Assembly (NCBI RefSeq): GCF_028885415.1
Contig: NZ_CP118527.1
Coordinates: 1,054,001-1,118,000, forward strand
DNA: 64,000 nt
Source of the DNA: Streptomyces coeruleorubidus
GTDB lineage: Bacteria > Actinomycetota > Actinomycetes > Streptomycetales > Streptomycetaceae
Direction: 5' to 3'
Under the pieces are notes generated by a model. That model worked only from the letters and a program-made list of their open reading frames with translations. It was not told where the DNA came from and did no database searches. Below are positions 1 through 9,055 of this stretch, in pieces. Position 1 is the stretch's first letter. Each line of letters begins with the position of its first letter. The position numbers were made by a program, and so were the translations under genes.

Positions 1-232
1 CACGGGCTGGACCGCGACCGTCGTACCGGCGAACGGCACGCGCATCAACCAGGTCTGGAACGGCACCCTCACCACGGCCGCGGACGGCACGGCCACCGTC
101 ACGAACGCGGCGTGGAACGGCGCGTTGGCGCCCGGCGCGAGCGCCACGTTCGGTTTCGTCGCCACCGCCCCGGCAACGGCGGGCGCCCCGGCGGCGACCG
201 TCACGTGCACGGCGAAGAGTTCCGCAGCCTGA
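1..232 (+). CDS. C-terminal fragment of a secreted protein ending in a CBM2 cellulose-binding module (5' end outside window)
   Basis: The reading frame with codons starting at base 2 is open to a TGA at 230-232. It encodes about 76 residues with the look of a family 2 carbohydrate-binding module: conserved Trp residues, the NQVWNGTL-type strand, a GASATFGFVA strand and a terminal Cys (VTCTAKSS) that would pair with an upstream Cys. Such modules anchor secreted cellulases, xylanases and mannanases to plant polysaccharide. The catalytic part is off the left edge, so the enzyme class is unknown. A short GGACCGG/CCGGTCC hairpin at 249-264 may end its transcript. The GH5 enzyme immediately downstream also ends in CBM2, so the two are probably a co-located plant-cell-wall pair. 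Confidence 0.8.
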   Translation, partial: TGWTATVVPANGTRINQVWNGTLTTAADGTATVTNAAWNGALAPGASATFGFVATAPATAGAPAATVTCTAKSSAA

Positions 233-365
233 CACCCGGCACGGACCAGGACCGGCCCCGGTCCCGGTCCCAGTCGCGGCAGCACACTCGCCGCTCCCTC
301 CCCATGACTGGAACGCGACCCGGAACAGGCCTCACACCCCACCCATCCCCACCTCTGGAGCCGCC

Positions 366-2000
366 ATGAGACCCCGCACAGCCCCCACCCCGCGCGTGGC
401 CACCGTGGCCGTCGCCCTCCTCGGCCTCCTGTTCTCCTTCCTCTCCCTCGGCACACCGGCGCACGCCGCCCCCACCGGCTTCCGTATCGACAACGGCCGG
501 CTGCTGGAGGCGTCCGGGAACGACTTCGTGATGCGCGGCGTCAACCACGCCCACACCTGGTTCCCGGACCGGATCAGCTCCCTCGCGCACATCAAGGCCA
601 AGGGCGCCAACACCGTCCGCGTGGTCCTCTCCAGCGGTGACCGCTGGACCCGCAACGACACCGCCGACGTGGCGAACGTGGTCTCCCAGTGCAAGCAGAA
701 CCGGCTGATCTGTGTGCTGGAGGTGCACGACACCACCGGGTACGGCGAACAGAGCGGAGCCGTCACGCTCGCCCGCGCCGCCGACTACTGGATCAGCGTG
801 CAGAGCGCGCTGACCGGTCAGGAGGACTACGTCATCGTCAACATCGGCAACGAGCCGCACGGCAACACCGGCTACACGGCATGGACGGCCGACACCAAGG
901 CGGCGATCCAGAAGCTCCGCACCGCCGGGTTCGACCACACGATCATGGTCGACGCGCCCAACTGGGGCCAGGACTGGGCGTTCACCATGCGGGACAACGC
1001 CGCCTCGGTCTTCGCCGCCGACCCGGACGCCAACACGATCTTCTCGATCCACATGTACGGCGTCTTCGACACCGCCGCCGAGATCACCGACTATCTGAAC
1101 CGCTTCGTCACGGCGAAACTCCCCATCGTCGTCGGCGAGTTCGGCCACGACCACTCGGACGGCAACCCCGACGAGGACACCATCCTGGCCGTCGCCCAGC
1201 AACTCCGCCTGGGCTACCTCGGCTGGTCCTGGAGCGGCAACGGCGGCGGCGTCGAGTACCTGGACATGGTCACGAACTTCGACCCGAACCAGCTCACCAG
1301 CTGGGGCCGGCGGCTCTTCAACGGCGCGAACGGCATCGCCGCCACCGCCGAGGAGGCCGCGATCTACTCCTCCGGCAGCGGCGACACCACTCCCCCGACG
1401 GCCCCCGGCACCCCGAGCGCCTCCGGGGTGACCTCCTCGTCCGCCACCCTGACCTGGTCCGCCGCCAGCGACGCGACGGGCGTCACCGGCTACGACGTCG
1501 TCCGGGTCAGCGGCGGCAGCGAGACGGTCGCCACCACCACGGCCAGGACCTCCGCCACCCTCACCGGCCTGTCCCCCGCCACCTCCTACACCTTCGCCGT
1601 GTACGCCCGTGACGCCGCCGGCAACCGTTCGCCCCGCTCGGCCACGGTGACGTTCACGACCTCCTCCGGCGGCTCAACGGCGACCTGCGGCGTCGGCTAC
1701 CGGGTGACCAGCAGCTGGCCCGGCGGATTCCAGGGCGAGATCACCGTGCGCAACACCGGCACCTCGGCGATCAACGGCTGGACACTGCGCTGGACCTTCC
1801 CGGACAGCCAGCGCATCACCAACCTCTGGGGCGGCACGGCGACGCAGAGCGGCTCAGAGGTCAGCGTCGCGGCAGCCTCGTACACCGCGACGATCCCCCC
1901 GGCGGGTTCGGTCACCCTCGGCTTCACGGCCACCCGGGCGACGGCGAACCCCAACCCGACGACGTTCACGCTGAACGGCGCCGCCTGCTCGGTGAGCTGA
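366..2000 (+). CDS. Secreted GH5 endo-beta-1,4-mannanase-like enzyme with FnIII and CBM2 modules
   Basis: The 544-residue product starts with a Sec signal peptide (cleavage near AHA-AP, residue 35). Residues about 36-335 form a GH5 catalytic domain with the acid/base in NIGNEPHGN (Glu163) and the nucleophile in VVGEFGHDHSDG (Glu258). This second motif is typical of bacterial GH5 subfamily 8 mannanases rather than cellulases. A fibronectin type III linker (about 342-430, beginning after TTPPTAPG) and a C-terminal CBM2 (about 437-544, with flanking Cys) follow. The expected role is extracellular cleavage of beta-mannan or glucomannan, with the CBM2 tethering the enzyme to cellulose. The start is set by a GGAG site seven bases upstream of ATG 366. 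I saw no CebR-type palindrome in the 133-bp upstream gap. GH5 assignment is firm; mannanase specificity is by motif. Confidence 0.85.
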   Translation: MRPRTAPTPRVATVAVALLGLLFSFLSLGTPAHAAPTGFRIDNGRLLEASGNDFVMRGVNHAHTWFPDRISSLAHIKAKGANTVRVVLSSGDRWTRNDTADVANVVSQCKQNRLICVLEVHDTTGYGEQSGAVTLARAADYWISVQSALTGQEDYVIVNIGNEPHGNTGYTAWTADTKAAIQKLRTAGFDHTIMVDAPNWGQDWAFTMRDNAASVFAADPDANTIFSIHMYGVFDTAAEITDYLNRFVTAKLPIVVGEFGHDHSDGNPDEDTILAVAQQLRLGYLGWSWSGNGGGVEYLDMVTNFDPNQLTSWGRRLFNGANGIAATAEEAAIYSSGSGDTTPPTAPGTPSASGVTSSSATLTWSAASDATGVTGYDVVRVSGGSETVATTTARTSATLTGLSPATSYTFAVYARDAAGNRSPRSATVTFTTSSGGSTATCGVGYRVTSSWPGGFQGEITVRNTGTSAINGWTLRWTFPDSQRITNLWGGTATQSGSEVSVAAASYTATIPPAGSVTLGFTATRATANPNPTTFTLNGAACSVS

Positions 2001-2013
2001 CCGGGCGGTGTGC

Positions 2014-2055
2014 GACGGTGCCGGCGCGCTCCCCAGCAGGCGCGCCGGCACCGTC
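2014..2055 (+). terminator. Strong hairpin after the GH5 gene
   Basis: A perfect 16-bp inverted repeat (2014-2029 and 2040-2055, arm GACGGTGCCGGCGCGC) with a 10-base loop begins 13 bases after the GH5 stop. There is no T-run, as is common for Streptomyces terminators. Confidence 0.75.
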
Positions 2056-2239
2056 CCCCTCCAGCACGGCCGCATCATCCCCGTGCGTGTGATTCGCGCA
2101 ACATCCACACCGGAGAGCGGTTTACTCCGCCCCGCAGTGGTCAGGCGGCGGGGATGTCGCACCGGCACCCCACAGCCGTAACCCCGGCAAGACGCGTATG
2201 TGCCCGTCCCGGTTCCCCGCACCGTGCGCGGGAGGCGTG

Positions 2240-3406
2240 ATGAGCGAGGACACACTGCGCGAGGACACCCTGCGCATGCGGCCCGTGGCGAGTACGAGCG
2301 GCGAGACCGGGGCGAGCACGTCACGCGAGACCGCTGCCCCGCCGAAGCCGGCCGGGCAGCGCGACGCGTTCTTCGACAACGCCAAGTACCTGGCGATCGT
2401 GCTGGTGGCGATCGGGCACGCCTGGGAGCCGTTGCGGGACGGCAGCCGGGCGGTCAGCGCGCTCTACATGGTCGTCTACGCCTTCCACATGCCGGCGTTC
2501 ATCGTCATCTCCGGCTACTTCTCGCGCTCCTTCGACGCGAGTCCGGGGCGGGTCAGGCGCCTGGTCACCGGGCTCGCCGTTCCGTATGTCGTCTTCGAGA
2601 CGGCGTACACGCTGTTCACGCGATGGACGGACCAGGAGCCCGACCGGCCCGTCAGCCTGCTGGATCCGCTGTATCTGACGTGGTTCCTGGCGGCGCTGTT
2701 CATCTGGCGGCTGACCACGCCGGTGTGGCGGCGCGTGCGGTGGCCGCTGCCGCTCGCCCTCGTCATCGCGATGCTGGCGACGCTGTCGCCGTCCGTCGGC
2801 AACGACCTCGACCTGCAACGCACCCTTCAGTTCCTGCCGTACTTCGTCCTCGGTCTGCTGCTCAAGCCGGAGCACTTCCGGCTGGTGCGCCGCCGCTCGC
2901 TGCGTGTGCTGGCCGTTCCGGTCTTCGCCGCCGCTGTCGCCGCGGCCTACTGGGCGGTCCCGCGGATGACCGGCGCCTGGTTCTACCACCGCGACAGCGC
3001 CGAGGAACTCGCCGCGCCCGCCTGGTACGGGCCCGTGATGACGCTGGTGACCTTCGGCTGCTCGCTGGTCCTGGTGGCCTGCTTCCTCGCGTGGGTGCCC
3101 GGACGCCGGGCGTGGTTCACCGTGCTGGGCGCGGGGACGCTGTACGGCTACCTGCTGCACGGCTTTGTCGCCCAGGGGTCCAAGTTCTGGGGCTGGTACG
3201 AGCCGGCGTGGGTCCACCGGCCCGTGGGCGTGGTCGTCGTGACGGTCTTCGCCGCGGTGCTCGTGACCGCGCTGTGCACACCGCCGGTGCGGCGGCTGTT
3301 CCGCTGGGTGATGGAGCCCGAGATGGCGTGGGCGTTCCGCCGGGACGCACATCAGCAGGCGCGGGAACGCAACGCGGTCCGCGAGGGGAGCGCCGTAGGC
3401 CGTTGA
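2240..3406 (+). CDS. Acyltransferase 3 (AT3) family integral membrane protein
   Basis: The product is 388 residues with about ten hydrophobic segments. The N-terminal part (FFDNAKYLAIVLVAIGHAW, then VYAFHMPAFIVISGYF) is the hallmark of the AT3/OafA-like family: an Asn-Ala-Lys entry to helix 1, a conserved His in the first helix pair and the FHMP...SGYF segment. These proteins move acyl groups onto sugars or surface glycopolymers at the membrane, and fucose 4-O-acetylase-like members look most similar. The substrate cannot be told from sequence. ATG 2240 is preferred over an in-frame upstream start at 2198 because GGAGG lies at 2231-2235. The C-terminus is Arg-rich and cytoplasmic. The gene converges on the alpha-galactosidase gene 28 bases away and is probably monocistronic. 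Confidence 0.75.
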   Translation: MSEDTLREDTLRMRPVASTSGETGASTSRETAAPPKPAGQRDAFFDNAKYLAIVLVAIGHAWEPLRDGSRAVSALYMVVYAFHMPAFIVISGYFSRSFDASPGRVRRLVTGLAVPYVVFETAYTLFTRWTDQEPDRPVSLLDPLYLTWFLAALFIWRLTTPVWRRVRWPLPLALVIAMLATLSPSVGNDLDLQRTLQFLPYFVLGLLLKPEHFRLVRRRSLRVLAVPVFAAAVAAAYWAVPRMTGAWFYHRDSAEELAAPAWYGPVMTLVTFGCSLVLVACFLAWVPGRRAWFTVLGAGTLYGYLLHGFVAQGSKFWGWYEPAWVHRPVGVVVVTVFAAVLVTALCTPPVRRLFRWVMEPEMAWAFRRDAHQQARERNAVREGSAVGR

Positions 3407-3434
3407 CGCCGGGGCCCCGCCCACCCGTCCTGGC

Positions 3435-5567
3435 CTACCCCTCCTGTGTGAGCCGGATCAGCAGCACACCGGGCGTGCGCGGCACGGACACCGTCAGTCC
3501 GTCCCCGTCCCAGACGGCCTTGCCCGCCCCCGCGGAGGACGGGTGCAGGACGTCCGCGCGGACGGTCCGGCCCGCCAGGTGCCGGACGGGGACGCGGAGT
3601 TCGGCCGGTCCGCCCCGGCGCCAGACCGACAGGTATGCCGTGCGGTCACCGGGGACCGAGAGCCCCAGGGCCAGCCACTCGTCCGTCCAGGCGGGCAGGC
3701 CGAGCGGCCAGAACGGCAGGGCCCGTGCGAGGTCCCCGCGGATCGACTTGTAGACCGCGACCGCGTCCCGTACGAGGGCCAGTTGGTGTCCCGACATGCG
3801 GTCGAGATGGCCCGAGAGGTGGATGCGGCCGAGCAGCGCCCCGCCCAGGGTCCACGTCGTCAGGTCGTCGTCGAACTCGGGCTGCGGGTAGGCCCAGACG
3901 GCGCCCTGTTCGGGCGGGACGGCGGTCGGCGCCGCGGCGGCGATGGGCGGGTAGCGCAGGGGATCCTGCTGGTCGCTGGTGGACTGGAGCTGGGCGACGG
4001 CCAGGGTGGCGCCGTCCATGCGCATGCCGCCCGAGGCGCAGTTCTCCACGACGAGTCCGGGGTGGCGGTCCAGTACGCCGGACAGCCAGTCCAGGTAGGC
4101 GTGGGCGTGGCCCAGCAGCCCGGCTCCCGGAGCGAGGTCGCCGGGTGCCTCGGTGCCGGGGTCGATCACGATGTTGTAGTCCAGCTTGAGGTAGCCCACG
4201 CCCCAGTCGCCGACGATCCGGTCCACGGTCTTGTCGAGGTGGGCGCGGGCGGCGGGGTGCCGCAGGTCGAGTTGGTGGCGCCCCTGTTCGGCCAGGCGCA
4301 CGCCGTCGCGCTGGAAGAACGCCTCGTCGGGCAGTTCGGCCGCGACGGGGCTGCGCACCCCGACGACCTCCGGCTCCAGCCACAGTCCGGGCACCATCCC
4401 GCGCTCCCGGATCCGGTCCAGGACGGCCTGGATGCCGCCGTCGGGGAAACGACGCGGTGAGGGCTGCCAGGCGCCGACGCTGTCCCACCAGCCCTGGGTG
4501 TCGTCGTCGTACCAGCCCGAGTCGATGCAGAAGTACTCGGCACCGGCGTCCGCGGCGGCGTCGATCAGCGGCAGGAGCTTGGCCGTGGTCGGGTCGCCCA
4601 TCAGGGTGTTCATGTAGTCGTTGAAGACGACGGGGAGGGCGGTGTGGTCCGGGTGCGGGCGGCGGATCGCCCGGCGGTAGGAGGTCAGGGCGCCCATCGC
4701 GGTGTCGAGGTCGGAGCCGAGTGCCAGGGCTCCGGGGACCGTGGTGAACTCCTCGCCCGGGGCGAGCCGGACGCGCCACTGGTGTTCCGCGTCGGTGGGG
4801 CCGTTCAGCGCGAGGTAGGTGCCGTGTGCGCGTTCGCCCAGGTCCCAGCGCCAGCCGGCCGGGGACTCGACCTGCCAGGCCCAGGTCCGGCCGCCGTCCC
4901 GCTCCGTCAGCGCGCCCATGGCCAGATGGCCGTCGGTGGGCCAGCTGCCGCGCCCGGTGAGGGCGAGGGCGGCCCGGCTGTCGTGCTGGTGGACGTCGAC
5001 GTGGATGTCGGCGACGGCGGCGCGCAGCGGCTCGGCGTACCAACGGCACTCGGCGAGCCAGTCGTTGCGGGCCCGGTGGACGTCGAGGGCGTCCGGGGCG
5101 GGCAGGCCGCCGAGCAGGAGGCTGCTGACGGACTGGACGACCAGCGGCTGCCGGCCCTCGTTGCGGAGGCGGACGCGGGAGCGGAGGACGGGCAGTGCGG
5201 TGGGGGACGTGAGCTCGACGGACGCCGTCAATCCGGTGTCCGGGTCGTGGAGTTCGACGGTCAGCCACTCCCAGCCGTCGCGTCTGCCCGTGCGGTGGGT
5301 CCGGTAGGCGAGCCGGGCGCCGAAGGCCGTGCCGGTGAAGCGGGGGCCGGACCAGCCGCTGCCGTGGCCGAGGGCGGTGAGCTCCACGAGCGGGAGCGCG
5401 GAGTGCGGGGTGGCGGGGCGGTCGTCGTCGGGGTGGGCCAGCCGGACCAGCCGCGGGGTCCCGTCGGCGGCGACGGCGAACCCGGCCCGGAGGGCTTGAT
5501 GCCCCCAAGTGAACTCGTCCTGCCGCTGGTTGGAGGCCATGTGCGCCGCATCCGCCGTGCCCGTCAA
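3435..5567 (-). CDS. GH36 alpha-galactosidase
   Basis: A 710-residue cytoplasmic (no signal peptide) GH36 enzyme that removes terminal alpha-galactose from oligosaccharides. An N-terminal beta-sandwich (about 20-300) leads into the TIM barrel, where VVFNDYMNTL, FCIDSGWYDD and GLWLEPEVV are typical of the family. The nucleophile is Asp463 in GYLKLDYN and the probable acid/base is Asp532 in QSTSDQQDP; ENCASGGMRMD lies between them. The length is normal for GH36. The start is a TTG at 5567 with AGGAGG eight bases upstream; the in-frame ATG at 5540 lacks such a site. The gene is divergent from a LacI repressor and shares its operator region. With the adjacent ABC importer it forms a route in which galactosides enter the cell and are hydrolysed inside. 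Confidence 0.9.
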   Translation of the reverse strand: MTGTADAAHMASNQRQDEFTWGHQALRAGFAVAADGTPRLVRLAHPDDDRPATPHSALPLVELTALGHGSGWSGPRFTGTAFGARLAYRTHRTGRRDGWEWLTVELHDPDTGLTASVELTSPTALPVLRSRVRLRNEGRQPLVVQSVSSLLLGGLPAPDALDVHRARNDWLAECRWYAEPLRAAVADIHVDVHQHDSRAALALTGRGSWPTDGHLAMGALTERDGGRTWAWQVESPAGWRWDLGERAHGTYLALNGPTDAEHQWRVRLAPGEEFTTVPGALALGSDLDTAMGALTSYRRAIRRPHPDHTALPVVFNDYMNTLMGDPTTAKLLPLIDAAADAGAEYFCIDSGWYDDDTQGWWDSVGAWQPSPRRFPDGGIQAVLDRIRERGMVPGLWLEPEVVGVRSPVAAELPDEAFFQRDGVRLAEQGRHQLDLRHPAARAHLDKTVDRIVGDWGVGYLKLDYNIVIDPGTEAPGDLAPGAGLLGHAHAYLDWLSGVLDRHPGLVVENCASGGMRMDGATLAVAQLQSTSDQQDPLRYPPIAAAAPTAVPPEQGAVWAYPQPEFDDDLTTWTLGGALLGRIHLSGHLDRMSGHQLALVRDAVAVYKSIRGDLARALPFWPLGLPAWTDEWLALGLSVPGDRTAYLSVWRRGGPAELRVPVRHLAGRTVRADVLHPSSAGAGKAVWDGDGLTVSVPRTPGVLLIRLTQEG

Positions 5568-5649
5568 GGTGCTCCCCCTCCTGACCTCGTCCCGTCCTCG
5601 GGGAGCGGAGGTCCGCGTGAATCCCTCGTTACGGTCTCTTGACGACCCA

Positions 5650-5692
5650 ATTGTGACCGGTCACAATCCTCGCATGAATGTGACCGGTCACA
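5650..5692. promoter_or_regulatory. Twin LacI-type operators between GH36 and its repressor
   Basis: An 18-bp perfect palindrome ATTGTGACCGGTCACAAT (5650-5667) is followed 27 bp later, centre to centre, by a second TGTGACCGGTCACA (5679-5692). The central CG and dyad symmetry fit LacI/GalR operators. The second copy overlaps codons 3-7 of the LacI gene, so bound repressor would block its own transcription as well as the divergent alpha-galactosidase promoter. Confidence 0.8.
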
Positions 5693-6711
5693 CAAGGCGC
5701 CCGGCGAGCATCAGGGACGTCGCGACCGCCGCGGGGGTCTCGTACCAGACGGTCTCGCGGGTGATCAACGGCCATCCCAGCGTCCGGCCGTCCACCCGGG
5801 AGCGGGTGCTCGCCGCCATCGACGAGCTGGGCTTCCGCCGCAACGCGACCGCCCTCGCCCTGGCCAGCGGGCGCAGCCGGGCCGTGACCGTGCTCACCGC
5901 GAACACCACCCACTACGGCTACGCCTCGATCCTCCAGGGCATCGAGGAGGCCGCCCGCGCGGCGTCGTACGCGGTCGGGATCGGGGTGCTGGAGTCGGCC
6001 GAGGACGCGGCCGTCGCCGCCGAGGTGCAGCGCGCGGCGGACGCGGGCGGCGGGATCGTCGTGATCGCATACGATCCGGCCGGTGTCCGGGCGCTGGAAG
6101 CCGTGCCCGCCGGGCTGCCGGTCGTGGGCGTGGTCGAGACCCCGGCGACCCCGCCCGGCGGCGACCGCCCATGGGTGTGGGCCGACGACCGCGAGGCGGC
6201 CTACCAGGCGACCCGCCATCTGCTCTCCCTCGGCCACGAGACCGTGCACTACGTGGCCATCCCGTCCAGCACCCGCCGCACGAGCGCCCGCACCAGCGGC
6301 TGGCGGCAGGCGCTGAAGGAGGCCCGCGCCCCGGAGCCCCGCCCCGTGCAGAGCAGTTGGGGGCCGGCGGGCGGTCACGCCGCCGGGCTGAAGCTGGCGA
6401 AGGACCAGTCCGTCACCGCGATCCTGTGCGGCAACGACGACCTCGCGCTCGGCGTGCTGCGCGCCCTGCACGAATCCGGCCGCCCGGTGCCGGGCGAGGT
6501 CAGCGTGGCCGGTTTCGACGACGCCCCGCACTCAGCCTTCCTCACCCCGTCCCTGACGACCGTACGCCTGGACTTCACCGGCCTCGGGCGGTCCGCGTTC
6601 GCCCTGCTGCACGGCGTGCTGGAGGAGTCCGCGCCGGTCGCCCCGCATCCCGTGTCCGTGCCAGAACTGGTGGTGCGGGAGAGCTCGGGGCCACCGCCCG
6701 CCGCCGCCTGA
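5674..6711 (+). CDS. LacI-family transcriptional repressor of the alpha-galactoside locus
   Basis: The product is 345 residues. An N-terminal helix-turn-helix plus hinge helix (SIRDVATAAGVSYQTVSRVI, then STRERVLAAIDELGFRRN) precedes a periplasmic-binding-protein-like sugar-sensing domain with the family strand pattern (VTVLTANTTHYGYASI; ILCGNDDLALGVLRAL; VAGFDDAP). The protein should release DNA when bound to a sugar from the imported oligosaccharide. ATG 5674 is chosen because the upstream extension in frame crosses operator 1 and contains no family sequence; GTG 5680 is an alternative start. No good ribosome site precedes ATG 5674, so the mRNA may be leaderless or the leader may coincide with the operator. 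It is divergent from GH36 and upstream of the ABC genes in the same direction. Confidence 0.88.
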   Translation: MNVTGHTRRPASIRDVATAAGVSYQTVSRVINGHPSVRPSTRERVLAAIDELGFRRNATALALASGRSRAVTVLTANTTHYGYASILQGIEEAARAASYAVGIGVLESAEDAAVAAEVQRAADAGGGIVVIAYDPAGVRALEAVPAGLPVVGVVETPATPPGGDRPWVWADDREAAYQATRHLLSLGHETVHYVAIPSSTRRTSARTSGWRQALKEARAPEPRPVQSSWGPAGGHAAGLKLAKDQSVTAILCGNDDLALGVLRALHESGRPVPGEVSVAGFDDAPHSAFLTPSLTTVRLDFTGLGRSAFALLHGVLEESAPVAPHPVSVPELVVRESSGPPPAAA

Positions 6712-6797
6712 ACATCCGATGCCTGAACAACCCGAACGAGCCCAGCAGTTGTGAGTCCCGCTTCCTGAACCGAACCGCATGCTCCGAAAGGCACGAG

Positions 6798-8129
6798 ATG
6801 AAGACAAGAGCTCTCCCCGCCCTGGCGCTGATATGTGCCGTCGGCCTGGCCGCCACCGCGTGCAGCGACCCGACCGCCGGGGACTCCGGTTCGGACGGTT
6901 CGGACGCCAAGCGGACGGCGGTGAATCCGACCGCCCGGCTGGACGGCGTGAAGCTGACCATGTGGACCGCGCAGAACACGGTGAACGCGCCCAAGCAGGT
7001 CATCGACGCCTTCGAGAAGGCCACCGGCGCCAAGGTCGACACCCAGGCGATCCCGGACCTCTACGAGCAGAACGTGCCGACGAAGCTGGCCTCGGGCGAC
7101 CGCCCCGACCTGATGTTCTGGCAGCCGTCCATCTCCACGCTGCCGTTCATCCAGCCGAAGCAGAACCTGCTGACCCTCGACGGGGAGCCGTGGGAGGCCA
7201 AGCTCGGCGACACCGAGAGGTCCCTCGGCGTCATCGACGGCAAGCGGTACGCGGCGATCGTCACCAGCCCCGCCATGCTCGGCGTCTACTACAACAAGGA
7301 CGTCTTCAAGCAGGCCGGACTGAGCGAGAAGGACTTCCCCAAGTCCTACGACGAGTTGCTCGCCCTCGGCCGCAAGGTCGTCGACAAGACCGACGCGGCC
7401 GCCTTCTACGAGGCCGGCGGCGACAAGTGGCCGCTCCAGTGGCAGATGCAGGTCCAGCTCACCGACCTCGACCGGCAGTGGTGGGCCGACCTGAACGCCG
7501 GCAAGAAGAAGTGGACCGACCCGGTCGTCGTCGGCGCGATCAAGAAGTACAAGGAGAAGCTGCTCGACGCCGGGCTCGCCCAGAAGAACTACCGGACGGG
7601 CACCTTCACCGGGCAGGCCGACGCGCTGTGGAAGGGCGACGCCGGCATGGTCCTCAACGTCACCTCCTTCCAGAGCCAGTTGCAGGCCAAGTACTCCACC
7701 GCCGAGCTGGACCAGAAGATCGGCTGGTTCCCGGTCGCCAACTCCTCGGCCACCGGCCTGTACTCCCCCGACCAGACCAACGGTGTCGTCGCCTTCAAGA
7801 CCGGTGACGACAAGCGGCAGAACGCGGCCCGGCAGTTCCTCGCCTTCTGGCTCGGCCCGGACTACCCGGACTACATCAAGACGATGAAGATCCCGTCCGT
7901 GCAGCCGTCCGTGCCCACTCCCGACGGACTGCCCGAGGCGTCCAAGGCGCAGGTGGCGGCCCTGCCCAAGGCCATCGGCGTCTTCCAGGCCAAGGCGATC
8001 GTCGCCCCCGACACCCACCTCTACCTGGCCGACATGATCTTCGGCAAGAAGAGCCCGCAGCAGGTCGCGCAGGCGATCCAGGACCAGTTCGCGCAGGTGG
8101 CCAAGGCCCAGGGCGCCCCCGGGTTCTGA
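6798..8129 (+). CDS. Sugar ABC transporter substrate-binding lipoprotein (family 1, MalE/CebE-like)
   Basis: A 443-residue lipoprotein with lipobox AATAC (Cys22) and a Gly/Ser-rich linker. The mature part has the fold pattern of family 1 solute-binding proteins: KLTMWTAQNT entry strand, DLMFWQPS, GVYYNKDVF and a C-terminal QFLAFWLGPDYP segment. Its job is to capture an oligosaccharide outside the membrane and pass it to the two permeases that follow. The start is ATG 6798 with GAAAGG about ten bases upstream. It lies 86 bases after the LacI gene and two bases before the first permease gene, so the three transporter genes form an operon. No ATPase gene is present; Streptomyces importers of this class normally borrow the shared ATPase MsiK. 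Substrate inferred from context is an alpha-galactoside. Confidence 0.87.
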   Translation: MKTRALPALALICAVGLAATACSDPTAGDSGSDGSDAKRTAVNPTARLDGVKLTMWTAQNTVNAPKQVIDAFEKATGAKVDTQAIPDLYEQNVPTKLASGDRPDLMFWQPSISTLPFIQPKQNLLTLDGEPWEAKLGDTERSLGVIDGKRYAAIVTSPAMLGVYYNKDVFKQAGLSEKDFPKSYDELLALGRKVVDKTDAAAFYEAGGDKWPLQWQMQVQLTDLDRQWWADLNAGKKKWTDPVVVGAIKKYKEKLLDAGLAQKNYRTGTFTGQADALWKGDAGMVLNVTSFQSQLQAKYSTAELDQKIGWFPVANSSATGLYSPDQTNGVVAFKTGDDKRQNAARQFLAFWLGPDYPDYIKTMKIPSVQPSVPTPDGLPEASKAQVAALPKAIGVFQAKAIVAPDTHLYLADMIFGKKSPQQVAQAIQDQFAQVAKAQGAPGF

Positions 8130-8131
8130 CC

Positions 8132-9055
8132 ATGGCGGACACGGTCGTACGTACGCGCAAGCAGCCGGCGGCACAAGGCACACCGAAGGGCGTGGGACGG
8201 CTGCCGCGCGCCGCCGTGCACCACCCCTGGTGGTTCGCGCTCCCCGCGATCGTCGTCTTCGCGGGCTTCTTCCTGGTGCCCAACCTGCTGAACTTCTACT
8301 ACCCGTTCACCAACTGGTCCTCGTACCACGCGGACATCGCCTTCACGGGCCTGGACAACTTCAGGACCATCGCCGAGGACGGCTCGCTGCTGCGGGCGAT
8401 CCGCACGACCCTGGTGTACGCGCTGCTGGCGGCGCTGTTCCAGAACGGCTTCGGGCTCGTGCTGGCGCTGCTGCTGGAGAACGACAGCCGCTTCAACCGG
8501 TTCTTCCGCGCCGTGTTCTTCCTGCCGGTGCTGATCTCGGCGCTGGCGACCGGTTACGTCTTCCAGGCGCTGCTCGACCAGGACGGAGCCGTCAACTCCG
8601 TTCTGGGCACGGACATCCCGTGGCTGGGCTCGACGACCTGGACGCTGGTGATCGTCACGCTCATCCACGGGTGGAAGTGGATGGGCCTGTCGATGCTCAT
8701 CTACCTGGCCGGCCTCAAAGGCATCCCCGGCGAGATGCTGGAGGCCGCGAAGTGCGACGGCGCGGGGCCCTGGCGGACCTTCTGGTCGGTGCGCTGGCCG
8801 ATGCTCGCACCGGCCGTCACCTTCAACGTCACCACCGCGCTGATCGGTTCGATGAACACCTTCGACATCGTGCAGGCCACCACGGGCGGCGGCCCCGCCG
8901 CCTCCACCGAGGTCTTCAACATCTACATGTTCCGGATCTTCGGGCAGGGCCTGTACGCACAGGCCTCCGCGATGAGCCTCGTCCTCTTCCTGGTCGTGGT
9001 CGCCGTGGCGATCCCGCTGGTCGTGGGGCTCCGGCGAAGGGAGCAGATGCTGTGA
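8132..9055 (+). CDS. Sugar ABC transporter permease (MalF/CebF-like)
   Basis: The product is 307 residues with six predicted membrane helices after a basic N-terminus. The cytoplasmic EAA loop is readable as EMLEAAKCDGAGPWRTFWSV, with the conserved Glu-Ala-Ala and Gly. FYPFTNW and FTGLDNF are typical of the UgpA/MalF subfamily. The ATG is two bases after the binding-protein stop, and the last codon overlaps the GTG start of the next permease (GTGA), so translation of the two permeases is coupled at equal stoichiometry. Confidence 0.88.
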   Translation: MADTVVRTRKQPAAQGTPKGVGRLPRAAVHHPWWFALPAIVVFAGFFLVPNLLNFYYPFTNWSSYHADIAFTGLDNFRTIAEDGSLLRAIRTTLVYALLAALFQNGFGLVLALLLENDSRFNRFFRAVFFLPVLISALATGYVFQALLDQDGAVNSVLGTDIPWLGSTTWTLVIVTLIHGWKWMGLSMLIYLAGLKGIPGEMLEAAKCDGAGPWRTFWSVRWPMLAPAVTFNVTTALIGSMNTFDIVQATTGGGPAASTEVFNIYMFRIFGQGLYAQASAMSLVLFLVVVAVAIPLVVGLRRREQML

